Shown here: in pieces, positions 6,058-14,743 of the stretch
Numbering within the stretch: position 1 is the first letter of the stretch
Layout: every line of letters starts with the position of its first letter
Origin: Ruminococcus sp.
Lineage (GTDB): Bacteria; Bacillota; Clostridia; Oscillospirales; Ruminococcaceae
Assembly (NCBI GenBank): GCA_017397925.1
Contig: JAFQHO010000003.1
Coordinates: forward strand, 20,276 to 84,275
Direction of reading: 5' to 3'
Length of the DNA: 64,000 bases
Notes under the pieces: generated by a model
Told to the model about the DNA's origin: nothing
The model's database searches: none
What the model saw: only the letters and a program-made list of their open reading frames with translations
Made by a program: the position numbers and the translations under genes

Positions 6058-9000
6058 ATGAAGCTTTTCAGTAATATTTTCAGCGAGCTTTCGGGATTTA
6101 AAAGCATTCTCGAATGCCTTGACAAAAAAATTTCACCTGTTTCCGTTACAGGTCTTTCTCACATACACAGAGCCTGCCTTGTTTCCGCCCTTGTGGGAAA
6201 CAGGGTTAATCTTGTTGTTACGGGTACAGAGGCGGAATCGAAAAAACTCTGCGAGGATATAAATATAATGACAGGCAGGGAATCCGCTGTGCTTTTCCCC
6301 TCACGTGAACAGGTTTTCACTCCCGTTGACAGCTCCAATCATGAATACGAATATATGCGTATCTCTGCCCTTTCAAGAGCTGCTCACAACGAATGTGATG
6401 TGATATGCGCAAGCATTGAAGCTGTTATGCAGCCTGTTATCCCTCCCGATGTTCTCATATCATCGGCTATAGAAATATCCGCAGGTGATACCATAGACCG
6501 TGATAAGCTGTGCCTTGACCTGGCAAAATGCGGTTATCAGCGGTGTGAAAAGGTTGAAGGTGCTTCACAGTTTTCCGTAAGGGGAAGTATTATCGACATA
6601 TTCCCTGTACAGTCGGATAAGCCTGTCAGAATTGAGCTATGGGATGACGAAATCGAGAGTATTGCAGAATTCGAAACCGATACACAGCGCCGTCTTGACA
6701 CAGATATAAAGAAGCTTTCAATATCCCCTGCCAGTGAAATTCTGTGCGATTGTACCGTTCTTGCTGAGCGTCTTGAAGCACTCCTTAAAAAGGTACGAGG
6801 CAAGCGCACAGAGCTTGTACGCAGTCACCTGGGTGCTGATGTTAACCGCTTGAATTCCGGTGAAATTCTCCCCCACGGTATGAAATATTACAGCCTTGCT
6901 TATGAGGGTCTTTACACTGTTTTTGACTATATCGACGGCGCTGTGCTTTTCAGCGATTACTCCAACATTGCCGAAGCCGCAGGCGGTATATCAACACGTT
7001 TCAACGAGGATGTGAAAATCCTTATTGAGGACGGTCAGCTTTGCAAGGGGCTTGACAACCTACTCGTGGAACTGCCTGAAATACAGCATATAGCGAAAAA
7101 AAACACCTGCTTTTATATCAGTACATTTTTACAAAGCGGCGAACGTATTGATTTCCGCCGTATAATCAGCTTTGAAGCAATGCAAAATTCCTCCTGGAAT
7201 GGTGAATTGAAGCATCTTGCTGAGGAATTGTCCGATTATATACGACAGGATTATAAAATCATCCTTTGTGCAGGCAGCGAAAAAACTCTGCCTATTATAA
7301 AAGGCGACCTTGAAGAAAATAAAATTTCCTGCGATATAGCAAATGAGGATTCAGTCCCGTTGGAAGGCCGAGTATGCCTTATTTCGGGCGGTTTAAGCGG
7401 CGGATTTGAGTTCCCCGAAAATAAAACTGTTCTCATAACACAGGGACTTTCCATTGACAACAAGGCTACAAGGGCAAGGAAAAAGAAAAAGCCGAAATCC
7501 GAGGAAATACGCAGCCTTTCCGATATTACCGAGGGCGATTTAGTCGTACACAGCAGCCACGGTATCGGGCGATTTATCGGCATACGCAAGCTTGAATTCG
7601 ACGGTGTTACCAAGGATTACATAACAATACAGTACGCAGGTACGGATAAGCTGTATATCCCCGTAACTCAGCTTGATATGGTATCCAAGTACATCGGTCC
7701 CCGTGACGATACGGGAGTTAAGCTGACAAAGCTCAGTTCTGGCGAATGGCAAAGGAAAAAGGGAAATGTAAAACGCGCTGTAAAGGATATGGCGCAGGAG
7801 CTTATCGCCCTTTACGCAAAGCGTGAAAAAAGCGAGGGATTTGCATTTTATCCCGATGACGAAATACAGCACGATTTTGAGAACCGTTTCCCCTATGTTG
7901 AAACCGAGGACCAACTGACCGCTATCGCCGAAATAAAGGCGGATATGCAGCGTATTCGTCCTATGGAGCGACTTCTCTGCGGAGATGTAGGCTTTGGCAA
8001 AACTGAGGTAGCATTCCGTGCGGCTATGAAATGCGTTCTTGCAGGCAAACAATGCGCTATACTTGCTCCTACAACTGTTCTTGCTTATCAGCATTATCAG
8101 ACGGCTCTCCGCAGATTTGAGCATTTTCCCGTCAATGTAGAGCTTTTAAGCCGTTACCGCAACCCGAAACAGCAGGCGGAAATCGTCAAAAAGCTGAAAC
8201 AGGGACGTATCGATATACTTATAGGCACACATAAAATCATTCAGAAAAGCGTTGTGTTCAACGATTTAGGCCTTGCAATCATCGACGAGGAACAGCGTTT
8301 TGGCGTTGCTCACAAGGAAAAATTCAAGGAAAGTTTTTCGGGAGTTGACGTACTTATGCTGTCGGCTACACCTATCCCCCGTACCCTTAATATGGCTATG
8401 AGCGGTATTCGTGATATGTCCGTACTCGAAGAACCTCCCCAGAACCGCTACCCTGTTCAGACTTATGTTATCGAGTACAATTCCGCTGTTCTTGTTCAGG
8501 CTATAGTAAGGGAGCTTCGCCGAGGCGGACAAGTATACTACATCCATAACCGCGTTGAAACCATTGTTTCCTGCACCGCTAAACTGCAGGAAATGCTCCC
8601 TGAGGCACGTATAGCCTTTGCACACGGCCAAATGAGCCAGGAGGAGCTTTCGGATATATGGGAACAGCTTGTGGAACACGAAATTGATATACTTGTCTGC
8701 ACCACAATCATTGAAACAGGCGTAGACGTACCCAATGTAAATACCCTTATTATTGAGGATTCCGACCGATTCGGACTTTCTCAGCTCTATCAGCTCCGCG
8801 GACGAGTAGGACGTTCCAACCGCCGCGGCTACGCATATTTCACATATAAGCGGGACAAGGTGCTTACAGAAATTGCCGCAAAGCGACTCAGCGCAATGAA
8901 AGAATTTACTCGCTTCGGCAGCGGCTTCCGTATTGCCCTCCGCGACCTTGAAATACGCGGAGCAGGCAGTATTCTCGGCGGCAGTCAGCACGGCCATATG

Positions 9001-9522
9001 GAGGCTGTGGGATATGATATGTATCTCCAGCTTCTCTCCGAGGCTATAACCGAGGAAAAGGGCGAAAAACCTGAAAAAATCCCCGAGTGTCTCGTGGATA
9101 TCCAGATTGACGCCCATATCCCTGAAAAGTACATTTCAAGCCTTAATCAACGCCTTGAAATATACCGCAGGATTATGACCATAAGGGCTGACGAGGACAA
9201 ATTCGACCTTATCGATGAGCTTATTGACCGCTACGGTGAGCCCCCTAAGTCAGTTATCGGACTTATCGAAGTTTCCCTTATAAGAAATAAGGCGGCACAT
9301 CTCGGAATTACTGAAATTTCGCAGAAAAATGGCCAGATGTACTTCTATACCCAGTATCTCAACGTTGACCAGATTGCCGCACTATCCACGGAATACAGGG
9401 GAAAAATCACCTTCAACGGCTCCGGCAAATCATATGTATCTATTAAAATTATGCCTAAAGTTACTGTATTCGATATGATGAAAAATACTATTGATATACT
9501 GGATAAGGCAAAAAGCAATTAA
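6058..9522 (+). CDS. mfd: Transcription-repair coupling factor Mfd
   Basis: 1154 residues, normal length for Mfd. It removes stalled RNA polymerase from damaged DNA and recruits UvrA. Seen in order: the N-terminal UvrB-like module (with the FPSREQVFTPVD and VRGSIIDIFP segments), the CarD-like RNA-polymerase-interacting domain (GDLVVHSSHGIGRFIGI, around residue 490), Walker A GDVGFGKT (around 641), the DEEQ box (around 742), SATPIPRTLNMAM motif III, helicase motifs IV-VI (QLRGRVGRS) and the C-terminal TRCF domain. It follows pth by 9 bases and ends without a strong terminator. Confidence 0.98.
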   Translation: MKLFSNIFSELSGFKSILECLDKKISPVSVTGLSHIHRACLVSALVGNRVNLVVTGTEAESKKLCEDINIMTGRESAVLFPSREQVFTPVDSSNHEYEYMRISALSRAAHNECDVICASIEAVMQPVIPPDVLISSAIEISAGDTIDRDKLCLDLAKCGYQRCEKVEGASQFSVRGSIIDIFPVQSDKPVRIELWDDEIESIAEFETDTQRRLDTDIKKLSISPASEILCDCTVLAERLEALLKKVRGKRTELVRSHLGADVNRLNSGEILPHGMKYYSLAYEGLYTVFDYIDGAVLFSDYSNIAEAAGGISTRFNEDVKILIEDGQLCKGLDNLLVELPEIQHIAKKNTCFYISTFLQSGERIDFRRIISFEAMQNSSWNGELKHLAEELSDYIRQDYKIILCAGSEKTLPIIKGDLEENKISCDIANEDSVPLEGRVCLISGGLSGGFEFPENKTVLITQGLSIDNKATRARKKKKPKSEEIRSLSDITEGDLVVHSSHGIGRFIGIRKLEFDGVTKDYITIQYAGTDKLYIPVTQLDMVSKYIGPRDDTGVKLTKLSSGEWQRKKGNVKRAVKDMAQELIALYAKREKSEGFAFYPDDEIQHDFENRFPYVETEDQLTAIAEIKADMQRIRPMERLLCGDVGFGKTEVAFRAAMKCVLAGKQCAILAPTTVLAYQHYQTALRRFEHFPVNVELLSRYRNPKQQAEIVKKLKQGRIDILIGTHKIIQKSVVFNDLGLAIIDEEQRFGVAHKEKFKESFSGVDVLMLSATPIPRTLNMAMSGIRDMSVLEEPPQNRYPVQTYVIEYNSAVLVQAIVRELRRGGQVYYIHNRVETIVSCTAKLQEMLPEARIAFAHGQMSQEELSDIWEQLVEHEIDILVCTTIIETGVDVPNVNTLIIEDSDRFGLSQLYQLRGRVGRSNRRGYAYFTYKRDKVLTEIAAKRLSAMKEFTRFGSGFRIALRDLEIRGAGSILGGSQHGHMEAVGYDMYLQLLSEAITEEKGEKPEKIPECLVDIQIDAHIPEKYISSLNQRLEIYRRIMTIRADEDKFDLIDELIDRYGEPPKSVIGLIEVSLIRNKAAHLGITEISQKNGQMYFYTQYLNVDQIAALSTEYRGKITFNGSGKSYVSIKIMPKVTVFDMMKNTIDILDKAKSN

Positions 9523-9656
9523 TATTCCTCTGATTTTTGTGAGAAATGACGAAAATTTCTTTTGAATATTGTATGGTATTACCCTTTTAAAATTTGTCAA
9601 ATTATGTTAAAATAATCTTATAGGCTACTGTTTCAGACTATGAGGAGATAATTGAT

Positions 9657-10496
9657 ATGGAAATGAAAAAATTATTGGCAGTTTTTGCCGCTTTAGCTAT
9701 GGCAGCCGCTGTAACAGGCTGCGAAAAAAACGAAGAAACTTCAACTACACAGCCGTCACAGACTACAGAAACTACTGAAGCTCCAACAGAGGAGGCTACA
9801 GAGGCTCCCACTGAGGAGGTCACTGAGGAGGAGCTTATCCCCCCCTCCCCTGCTGAGTGCGACGACCCTAACGCTATAACCTTCGATGATGGCGATTTCA
9901 GCTTCGCTCAGCCTAAGCTTGACGATGTTGACTCCGCGCAGGGTATTCTCTCCGTTGAGGAGGTTCAGGGCAATAAAATGCTTCGTTTCAGCGACGCAGG
10001 AACAAATTTCGCTGACGGAACAGTTCAGAAAGTTATGTTTGACGCGGCAAAGCTGCTCACTCCCGAAAATCTTGCAAAAGTACGCTCAATTGAGCTTGAT
10101 GTATACGCGGACGCTACAGCTGATAAATTCAAGAATGACAACGGTGAGAATGTTATGGCTCCCGGCTGGATTGGCGGCGGCGGCGGTGCTAACGTTGCAG
10201 GTGATGAATGGTATGAATTTGCTGAATGGGACGGAGGAGAATATAACTTCGAGATGTCGGGCGCTGTACACGTTGAAATGAAATTCCTCCTTGCTCTCGG
10301 CGGAAAATGCTGGGATGAAACTATGGAAGAAGCTACGTTCCAGATTATGCGCTGGGGCGCTCAAAACGAGGGAAATCTCTATGTTGACAACATCGTTTTC
10401 AAAGACGAGGATGGCAATTCACTGCCTATTGACAAGGCTACTCCCTCAGAGGAACCTTCGGAGGAAATGCCTATGGCTGGGGCTATGGCAAGATAA
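9657..10496 (+). CDS. Surface lipoprotein with carbohydrate-binding-like domain
   Basis: 279 residues. A lipoprotein signal peptide ends in the lipobox VTGC (Cys around residue 22). A Thr/Glu/Pro-rich acidic linker (repeats of TEAPTEEA) spans about residues 26-62. The rest is a roughly 200-residue beta-rich domain that starts ITFDDGDFSFA and ends LYVDNIVFKDEDG. That layout resembles jelly-roll carbohydrate-binding modules of the CBM4/11/22-like superfamily, an inference from pattern only. GAGGAG precedes the ATG. It lies just upstream of the GH94 phosphorylase, so a role in sugar capture is plausible but not shown; a separate promoter follows it. Confidence 0.7.
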   Translation: MEMKKLLAVFAALAMAAAVTGCEKNEETSTTQPSQTTETTEAPTEEATEAPTEEVTEEELIPPSPAECDDPNAITFDDGDFSFAQPKLDDVDSAQGILSVEEVQGNKMLRFSDAGTNFADGTVQKVMFDAAKLLTPENLAKVRSIELDVYADATADKFKNDNGENVMAPGWIGGGGGANVAGDEWYEFAEWDGGEYNFEMSGAVHVEMKFLLALGGKCWDETMEEATFQIMRWGAQNEGNLYVDNIVFKDEDGNSLPIDKATPSEEPSEEMPMAGAMAR

Positions 10497-10509
10497 TTTT
10501 AAAAACCTA

Positions 10510-10538
10510 TTGCATTATCACATAAAAAATGCTATAAT
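10510..10538 (+). promoter_or_regulatory. Promoter for the GH94 phosphorylase
   Basis: TTGCAT (10510-10515), 17-base spacer, TATAAT (10533-10538). The leader then carries a short hairpin GCCGTATAAAACGGC (about 10559-10573) just before the ribosome site AAAAGGAG. Confidence 0.8.
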
Positions 10539-10590
10539 ATAATAACATATAAATACAGCCGTATAAAACGGCAAAAGGAGAATGAAAAAT

Positions 10591-13005
10591 ATGAATTACG
10601 GACATTTCGACCTTGCGAATAAGGAATATGTCATTACAAACCCTGCAACACCTGCTCCCTGGGCGAACTACCTCGGTGACCCCGAATACGGCGCTATGAT
10701 TTCCAATAACGCAGCAGGTTACAGCTTTGTAAAATCAGGTGCTAACGGACGTGTATCACGTTTCCGTTTCAACTCCGATATGGCTCTCCCAGGACGTTAT
10801 ATCTACATCAGAGATAACGAGGCTAACGATTACTGGTCAGCTTCATGGCAGCCTGTAGGCAAGCCCCTTGACAAGTATAAGTCAGAGTGCCGCCACGGTA
10901 CAGCTTATACAGTTATTTCCGCTGAATATACCGATATAAAGTCAGAGGTTACATATTACGTTCCCTACGGCAAAACATATGAGGTATGGCGCGCAAAGGT
11001 TACAAATAATTCCGACAAGGAGAGAAAGCTCTCTGTTTTCGGCTTCGTTGAGTTCACAAATGAGCCTAACTATGAGCAGGATCAGATTAACCTCCAGTAC
11101 ACACTTTTCATCACACGTACAAGCTTTGAGGAAAACAAAATCATTCAGCATATGAATGAAAACACAGGCTTTGATGAAAACGGATACAACGGCAGCGAGA
11201 GATTCTTCGGTATGGTTGGACAGCCTATCACAGGCTATAACGGCTCTCTCAGCAACTTCATCGGACCTTACAGAACTTTCTCAAACCCTATTGCTGTTGA
11301 AAACGGCAAGTGTGACGGTGTTATGAACTATAACTCCAACTCCTGCGGTGCGCTCCAGAGCGATATTACTCTTGCTCCAGGCGAAACAAAGGAATTCATA
11401 TACATCATGGGACAGAAAACCGATGCTGAGGCTACTGCTATCCTCAACGAATACAAGGAAGCAGGCAAGGTTGATGCAGAAGTTCAGCAGCTCAAGGATT
11501 ACTGGCATGGCCAGCTCTCCAACTTCTCCGTTGAAACTCCCTCAGACGAGTTCAATAATATGATTAACGTATGGAACGCTTATCAGTGCTTCATCACATT
11601 TATTTGGTCAAGAGCAGCTTCATTCATCTACTGCGGCCTTAGAAACGGCTACGGCTACCGTGATACAGTTCAGGATATTCAGGGTATTATCCACCTTGAC
11701 CCCGAAATGGCTGCTGAAAAAATCCGCTTTATGCTTTCTGCTCAGGTAAGCAACGGCGGAGGACTTCCCCTTGTTAAGTTCACTCACGATGCAGGCCACG
11801 AGACTTGTCCCGATGAGAACGATGAAAACAGCGTATATGCTAAGGAAACAGGCCATCCTTCATATCGTGCAGACGATGCTCTCTGGCTATTCCCCACAAT
11901 TATGAAGTATATCGGAGAAAGCGGCAATAAGTCATTCCTTGACGAGGTTATCACATATGCCGAAGAAGGCGGCGGAGAGGCTACTGTATATGAGCATCTC
12001 AAGAACGCTATCCGCTTCTCAATGGAGCGTCTTGGCGACCACGATATGCCTGCAGGTCTCCACGCTGACTGGAACGATTGTCTCCGTCTTGGCGCAAAGG
12101 GCGAGTCAACTTTCGTTGCATTCCAGCTCTACTACGCTATGACAGCTATCAAGGAAATGGCTGTATTAAAGAATGATACAGATTATATTGCATATATTGA
12201 CGAGGTACAGGCAAAGCTTGCTGCTACTCTTGAAAAGTGCTGGGACGAGGACAGATTTATTCGTGGAATCCGTGAAAACGGTGATATCGTTGGTGCTAAG
12301 AATGACCCTGAGGCTAATATGTGGCTCAATCCTCAGTCCTGGAGCGTAATTTCACGTTTTGCATCTGAGGAACAGGCTGAAAAGGCTATGGACAGCGTTT
12401 ACAATATCCTTAATACACCTTATGGTGCAAAGCTCCTTGACCCTCCCTACAAGTATCACCACTTCAAGGGTGCGTTAATGCAGGTATTCAACCTGGATAC
12501 AAAGGAAAATGGCGGTATCTTCTCACAGTCACAAGGCTGGCTTATTCTTGCTGAGGCTCTTATGGGACACGGTAACCGTGCATTCGAGTACTTTATGGAA
12601 ACTGCTCCTGCTGCTATGAATGATAAGGCTGAAATCCGTGTTATGGAGCCTTATGTACACGGTCAGTTCACTGAGAGTAAGGCTTCACCATATGAGGGAC
12701 GTTCACACGTTCACTGGCTCACCGGTACAGCTTCAACTGTTATGGTTGGCTGCGTTGAGGGTATCTGCGGTATGCGTCCTGATGCTGACGGTCTTGCAAT
12801 CGCTCCTTCTATCCCCTCTGAGTGGGAAAGCTTCAAGATTACAAAGATGTTCAGAGGCAAGAAGCTCAATATCGTCGTTGACAACTCCGCACACGTAGAA
12901 AGCGGCGTAAAATCTGTAACTCTCAACGGTGAAGCTCTTGAAGGAAATTATATTTCTGCTGATAAGCTTGCTGATGTGAATGAGATCACTGTTGTTCTTG
13001 GTTAA
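10591..13005 (+). CDS. GH94 disaccharide phosphorylase, probably cellobiose phosphorylase
   Basis: 804 residues. GH94 inverting phosphorylases cleave beta-linked disaccharides with phosphate to give sugar-1-phosphate plus free sugar inside the cell. It opens MNYGHFDLANKEYVITNP, as cellobiose and chitobiose phosphorylases do, and ends with the family's SGVKSVTLNG segment. The general acid is the Asp in HADWNDCL, residue 493 here, matching the catalytic Asp (about 490) of characterised members. The start is ATG 10591, because GGAG is 10 bases away; the in-frame ATG at 10582 is only one base from that site. Cellobiose is the likely substrate given the cellulolytic context, but several regions look as close to diacetylchitobiose phosphorylase, so specificity is open. 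A strong terminator follows. Confidence 0.88.
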   Translation: MNYGHFDLANKEYVITNPATPAPWANYLGDPEYGAMISNNAAGYSFVKSGANGRVSRFRFNSDMALPGRYIYIRDNEANDYWSASWQPVGKPLDKYKSECRHGTAYTVISAEYTDIKSEVTYYVPYGKTYEVWRAKVTNNSDKERKLSVFGFVEFTNEPNYEQDQINLQYTLFITRTSFEENKIIQHMNENTGFDENGYNGSERFFGMVGQPITGYNGSLSNFIGPYRTFSNPIAVENGKCDGVMNYNSNSCGALQSDITLAPGETKEFIYIMGQKTDAEATAILNEYKEAGKVDAEVQQLKDYWHGQLSNFSVETPSDEFNNMINVWNAYQCFITFIWSRAASFIYCGLRNGYGYRDTVQDIQGIIHLDPEMAAEKIRFMLSAQVSNGGGLPLVKFTHDAGHETCPDENDENSVYAKETGHPSYRADDALWLFPTIMKYIGESGNKSFLDEVITYAEEGGGEATVYEHLKNAIRFSMERLGDHDMPAGLHADWNDCLRLGAKGESTFVAFQLYYAMTAIKEMAVLKNDTDYIAYIDEVQAKLAATLEKCWDEDRFIRGIRENGDIVGAKNDPEANMWLNPQSWSVISRFASEEQAEKAMDSVYNILNTPYGAKLLDPPYKYHHFKGALMQVFNLDTKENGGIFSQSQGWLILAEALMGHGNRAFEYFMETAPAAMNDKAEIRVMEPYVHGQFTESKASPYEGRSHVHWLTGTASTVMVGCVEGICGMRPDADGLAIAPSIPSEWESFKITKMFRGKKLNIVVDNSAHVESGVKSVTLNGEALEGNYISADKLADVNEITVVLG

Positions 13006-13018
13006 TTTATAATATTTA

Positions 13019-13051
13019 CGGGCGGATATGGTTTGATATCCGCCCGATTTT
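13019..13051 (+). terminator. Terminator after GH94 phosphorylase
   Basis: An 11-bp perfect stem CGGGCGGATAT / ATATCCGCCCG with a 6-base loop, followed by ATTTTG. It belongs to the GGGCGGATA palindrome group seen elsewhere in the window. Confidence 0.85.
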
Positions 13052-13053
13052 GT

Positions 13054-13082
13054 TTGACTTATTACAAAAATTATGATATAAT
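13054..13082 (+). promoter_or_regulatory. Promoter for the 13107-16232 gene run
   Basis: TTGACT (13054-13059), 17-base spacer, TATAAT (13077-13082), immediately after the GH94 terminator. The four genes that follow are tightly packed or overlapping and probably form one operon. Confidence 0.85.
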
Positions 13083-13106
13083 AATGCTATAAAAGGAGAT
13101 GAGGAA

Positions 13107-13553
13107 ATGGAAATAATTCTTGCAATTATTATTATAGTCGTAATCTGCAAAATACTGGGAGTAAGCAATTTCGTGCTGATTTTATGCGGTCTTGGTATTA
13201 TAGAGCTTATTATTATAGCTATGTTTCTCTTTTTTGTATACCATACCCTCCACCTTTTCTTCACGAAAAAATATAATGCTAACTTTGTAAAAATCGACAA
13301 GCCGAAAAAAAGTAAATTTAAGGTTGCCTACTATGAAATAGAAGGAGAAGAATGTCCCTGCATTTTTCCTATGGAGGCGAGTTTTTCCTCATCATATCGC
13401 GAGGAGAAGATATATTCGGTAAGATACAGCAAGCTTCTGAAAAAAGTGTACGACAAATGGGCGGTTATGACCTGCTTTATCGGACTTATTTTCAGTATTG
13501 TAGCTATCGCTATAACTTTCAGCATAATAAAAAATCTTGATTTTATTATATAA
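13107..13553 (+). CDS. Membrane protein of unknown function
   Basis: 148 residues. Two closely spaced N-terminal hydrophobic segments (residues 2-20 and 22-50), a soluble middle with a Cys pair (EGEECPCIFPMEA) and a C-terminal helix (about 120-142). The middle region may be a small beta domain outside the membrane. No family is recognised. AAGGAG lies upstream. It is the first gene behind the promoter at 13054 and ends 10 bases before the ArsR regulator, so it may be regulated together with it. Confidence 0.65.
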   Translation: MEIILAIIIIVVICKILGVSNFVLILCGLGIIELIIIAMFLFFVYHTLHLFFTKKYNANFVKIDKPKKSKFKVAYYEIEGEECPCIFPMEASFSSSYREEKIYSVRYSKLLKKVYDKWAVMTCFIGLIFSIVAIAITFSIIKNLDFII

Positions 13554-13563
13554 GGAGGCTGCT

Positions 13564-13911
13564 ATGGAAGAAAATATATGCGGATGCGGTGCTCACGAGG
13601 ACATCGTTGAAAAAGTATCACGGACAATGCCCGATGAAAATATATTGTACGATGCGGCTGAGCTGCTGAAAGTTTTCGGTGACCCTACACGTATCAGAAT
13701 CCTTTATGTACTGGGACAGAGTGAAATGTGCGTCTGCGATATTGCAAGACTCATAAATATGACACAATCGGCTGTATCACATCAATTGCGCGTGCTTAAA
13801 CAGGCACGTCTGGTCAAGGCACGCAGAAGCGGAAAGACTATTTTCTATTCCCTTTGCGATGACCACGTTCAGGAAATAATTCATTGTGCAATGGACCACG
13901 TTATGGAGTAA
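13564..13911 (+). CDS. ArsR/SmtB-family metal-sensing repressor
   Basis: 115 residues, typical of ArsR-family winged-helix repressors, which leave DNA when metal binds. The helix-turn-helix is TQSAVSHQLRVLKQARLV. Two metal sites are visible: a CadC/ArsR-type C-x-C in MCVCD (C56, C58) together with an N-terminal Cys pair (ICGCGAH), and an exact SmtB/CzrA alpha-5 zinc motif D-x-H-x10-H-x-x-E (D99, H101, H112, E115). This suggests a zinc/cadmium/lead sensor. AGGAGG precedes ATG 13564; an earlier in-frame ATG lies inside the previous gene. No metal pump is adjacent, so the targets may be this operon itself or genes elsewhere. Confidence 0.88.
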   Translation: MEENICGCGAHEDIVEKVSRTMPDENILYDAAELLKVFGDPTRIRILYVLGQSEMCVCDIARLINMTQSAVSHQLRVLKQARLVKARRSGKTIFYSLCDDHVQEIIHCAMDHVME

Positions 13912-13915
13912 TATT

Positions 13916-14743
13916 ATGCTTTTTGATTTTCATACCCACGCTTTTGCTGATGCTATAGCTGAAAGGGCTATGGCATCGCTTCTGAATACGACAAAGAACA
14001 ATAAAGAAACGGAGCATATGAAAGCCTATACCGACGGCACAATTTCAGGACTCCGTAATCTTATGCAGGAGAAAGGAATAGACAAATCCCTGCTTCTGCC
14101 AATCGCCACAAAGCCCTCACAGCAGACTACAATCAACAACTGGGCGGCTGATGTTATGGGAAGCGGTATATACTGCTGCGGCACAGTCCACCCTGATGCT
14201 GAAAATGCCGTCGAGGAAGTGGAGCGTATTAAATCTCTCGGGTTATGCGGCATAAAGCTTCACCCCGAATACCAACTTTTCTATCCCGATGAGGAGCGTG
14301 TTTTTCCTATATACCGTAAAGCGGCTGAAATTGGGCTTTTTGTAGTATTTCACGCAGGCTGGGATCCTATTGGTAAAGAAGAAATCCTTGCACCTCCAAA
14401 AAGCTTTGCAAATATAGCTGAAAAATTCCCCGATTTGACTATTGTTGCGGCTCATATGGGCGGTATGCGCCTTTTTGATGAGGTTGAGGACTGTCTTGCC
14501 GGGAAATTTAAAAATGTCTACTTTGATACTGGCGCTGTTGCCGATTATATCAACTCTGAACAGATTTTCCGCATAATTGAAAAGCACGGCGCTGATAAAA
14601 TCCTGTTTGCCAGTGACGCACCGTGGGATGACCCGCTTAAAGAAACTGAAATGATAAATAATCTGCCCCTTAGCCAATCAGACAAGGATTTGATTTTTTA
14701 TGGAAATGCGGAGAGATTAATTGGAGGTAACCGATATGCCTGA
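13916..14743 (+). CDS. Amidohydrolase-family metal-dependent hydrolase
   Basis: 275 residues from ATG 13916, 4 bases after the ArsR stop. It has the amidohydrolase (PF04909-like) TIM-barrel layout: FDFHTH (H6 and H8) for the first metal ligands, GIKLHPEYQ with a conserved Lys-His region, VVFHAGWDP, a VAAHMGG strand and ILFASDAPW with the catalytic Asp. Close relatives are annotated as predicted TIM-barrel metal-dependent hydrolases; the substrate is not known. Its position directly behind a metal-sensing repressor may mean expression follows metal supply, which is inference. The following gene overlaps by 8 bases. Confidence 0.82.
   Translation: MLFDFHTHAFADAIAERAMASLLNTTKNNKETEHMKAYTDGTISGLRNLMQEKGIDKSLLLPIATKPSQQTTINNWAADVMGSGIYCCGTVHPDAENAVEEVERIKSLGLCGIKLHPEYQLFYPDEERVFPIYRKAAEIGLFVVFHAGWDPIGKEEILAPPKSFANIAEKFPDLTIVAAHMGGMRLFDEVEDCLAGKFKNVYFDTGAVADYINSEQIFRIIEKHGADKILFASDAPWDDPLKETEMINNLPLSQSDKDLIFYGNAERLIGGNRYA

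Noticed and set aside
8266-9117. 283-residue minus-strand frame inside mfd
   Set aside because: Shadow of the mfd reading frame; no ribosome site and no family resemblance.
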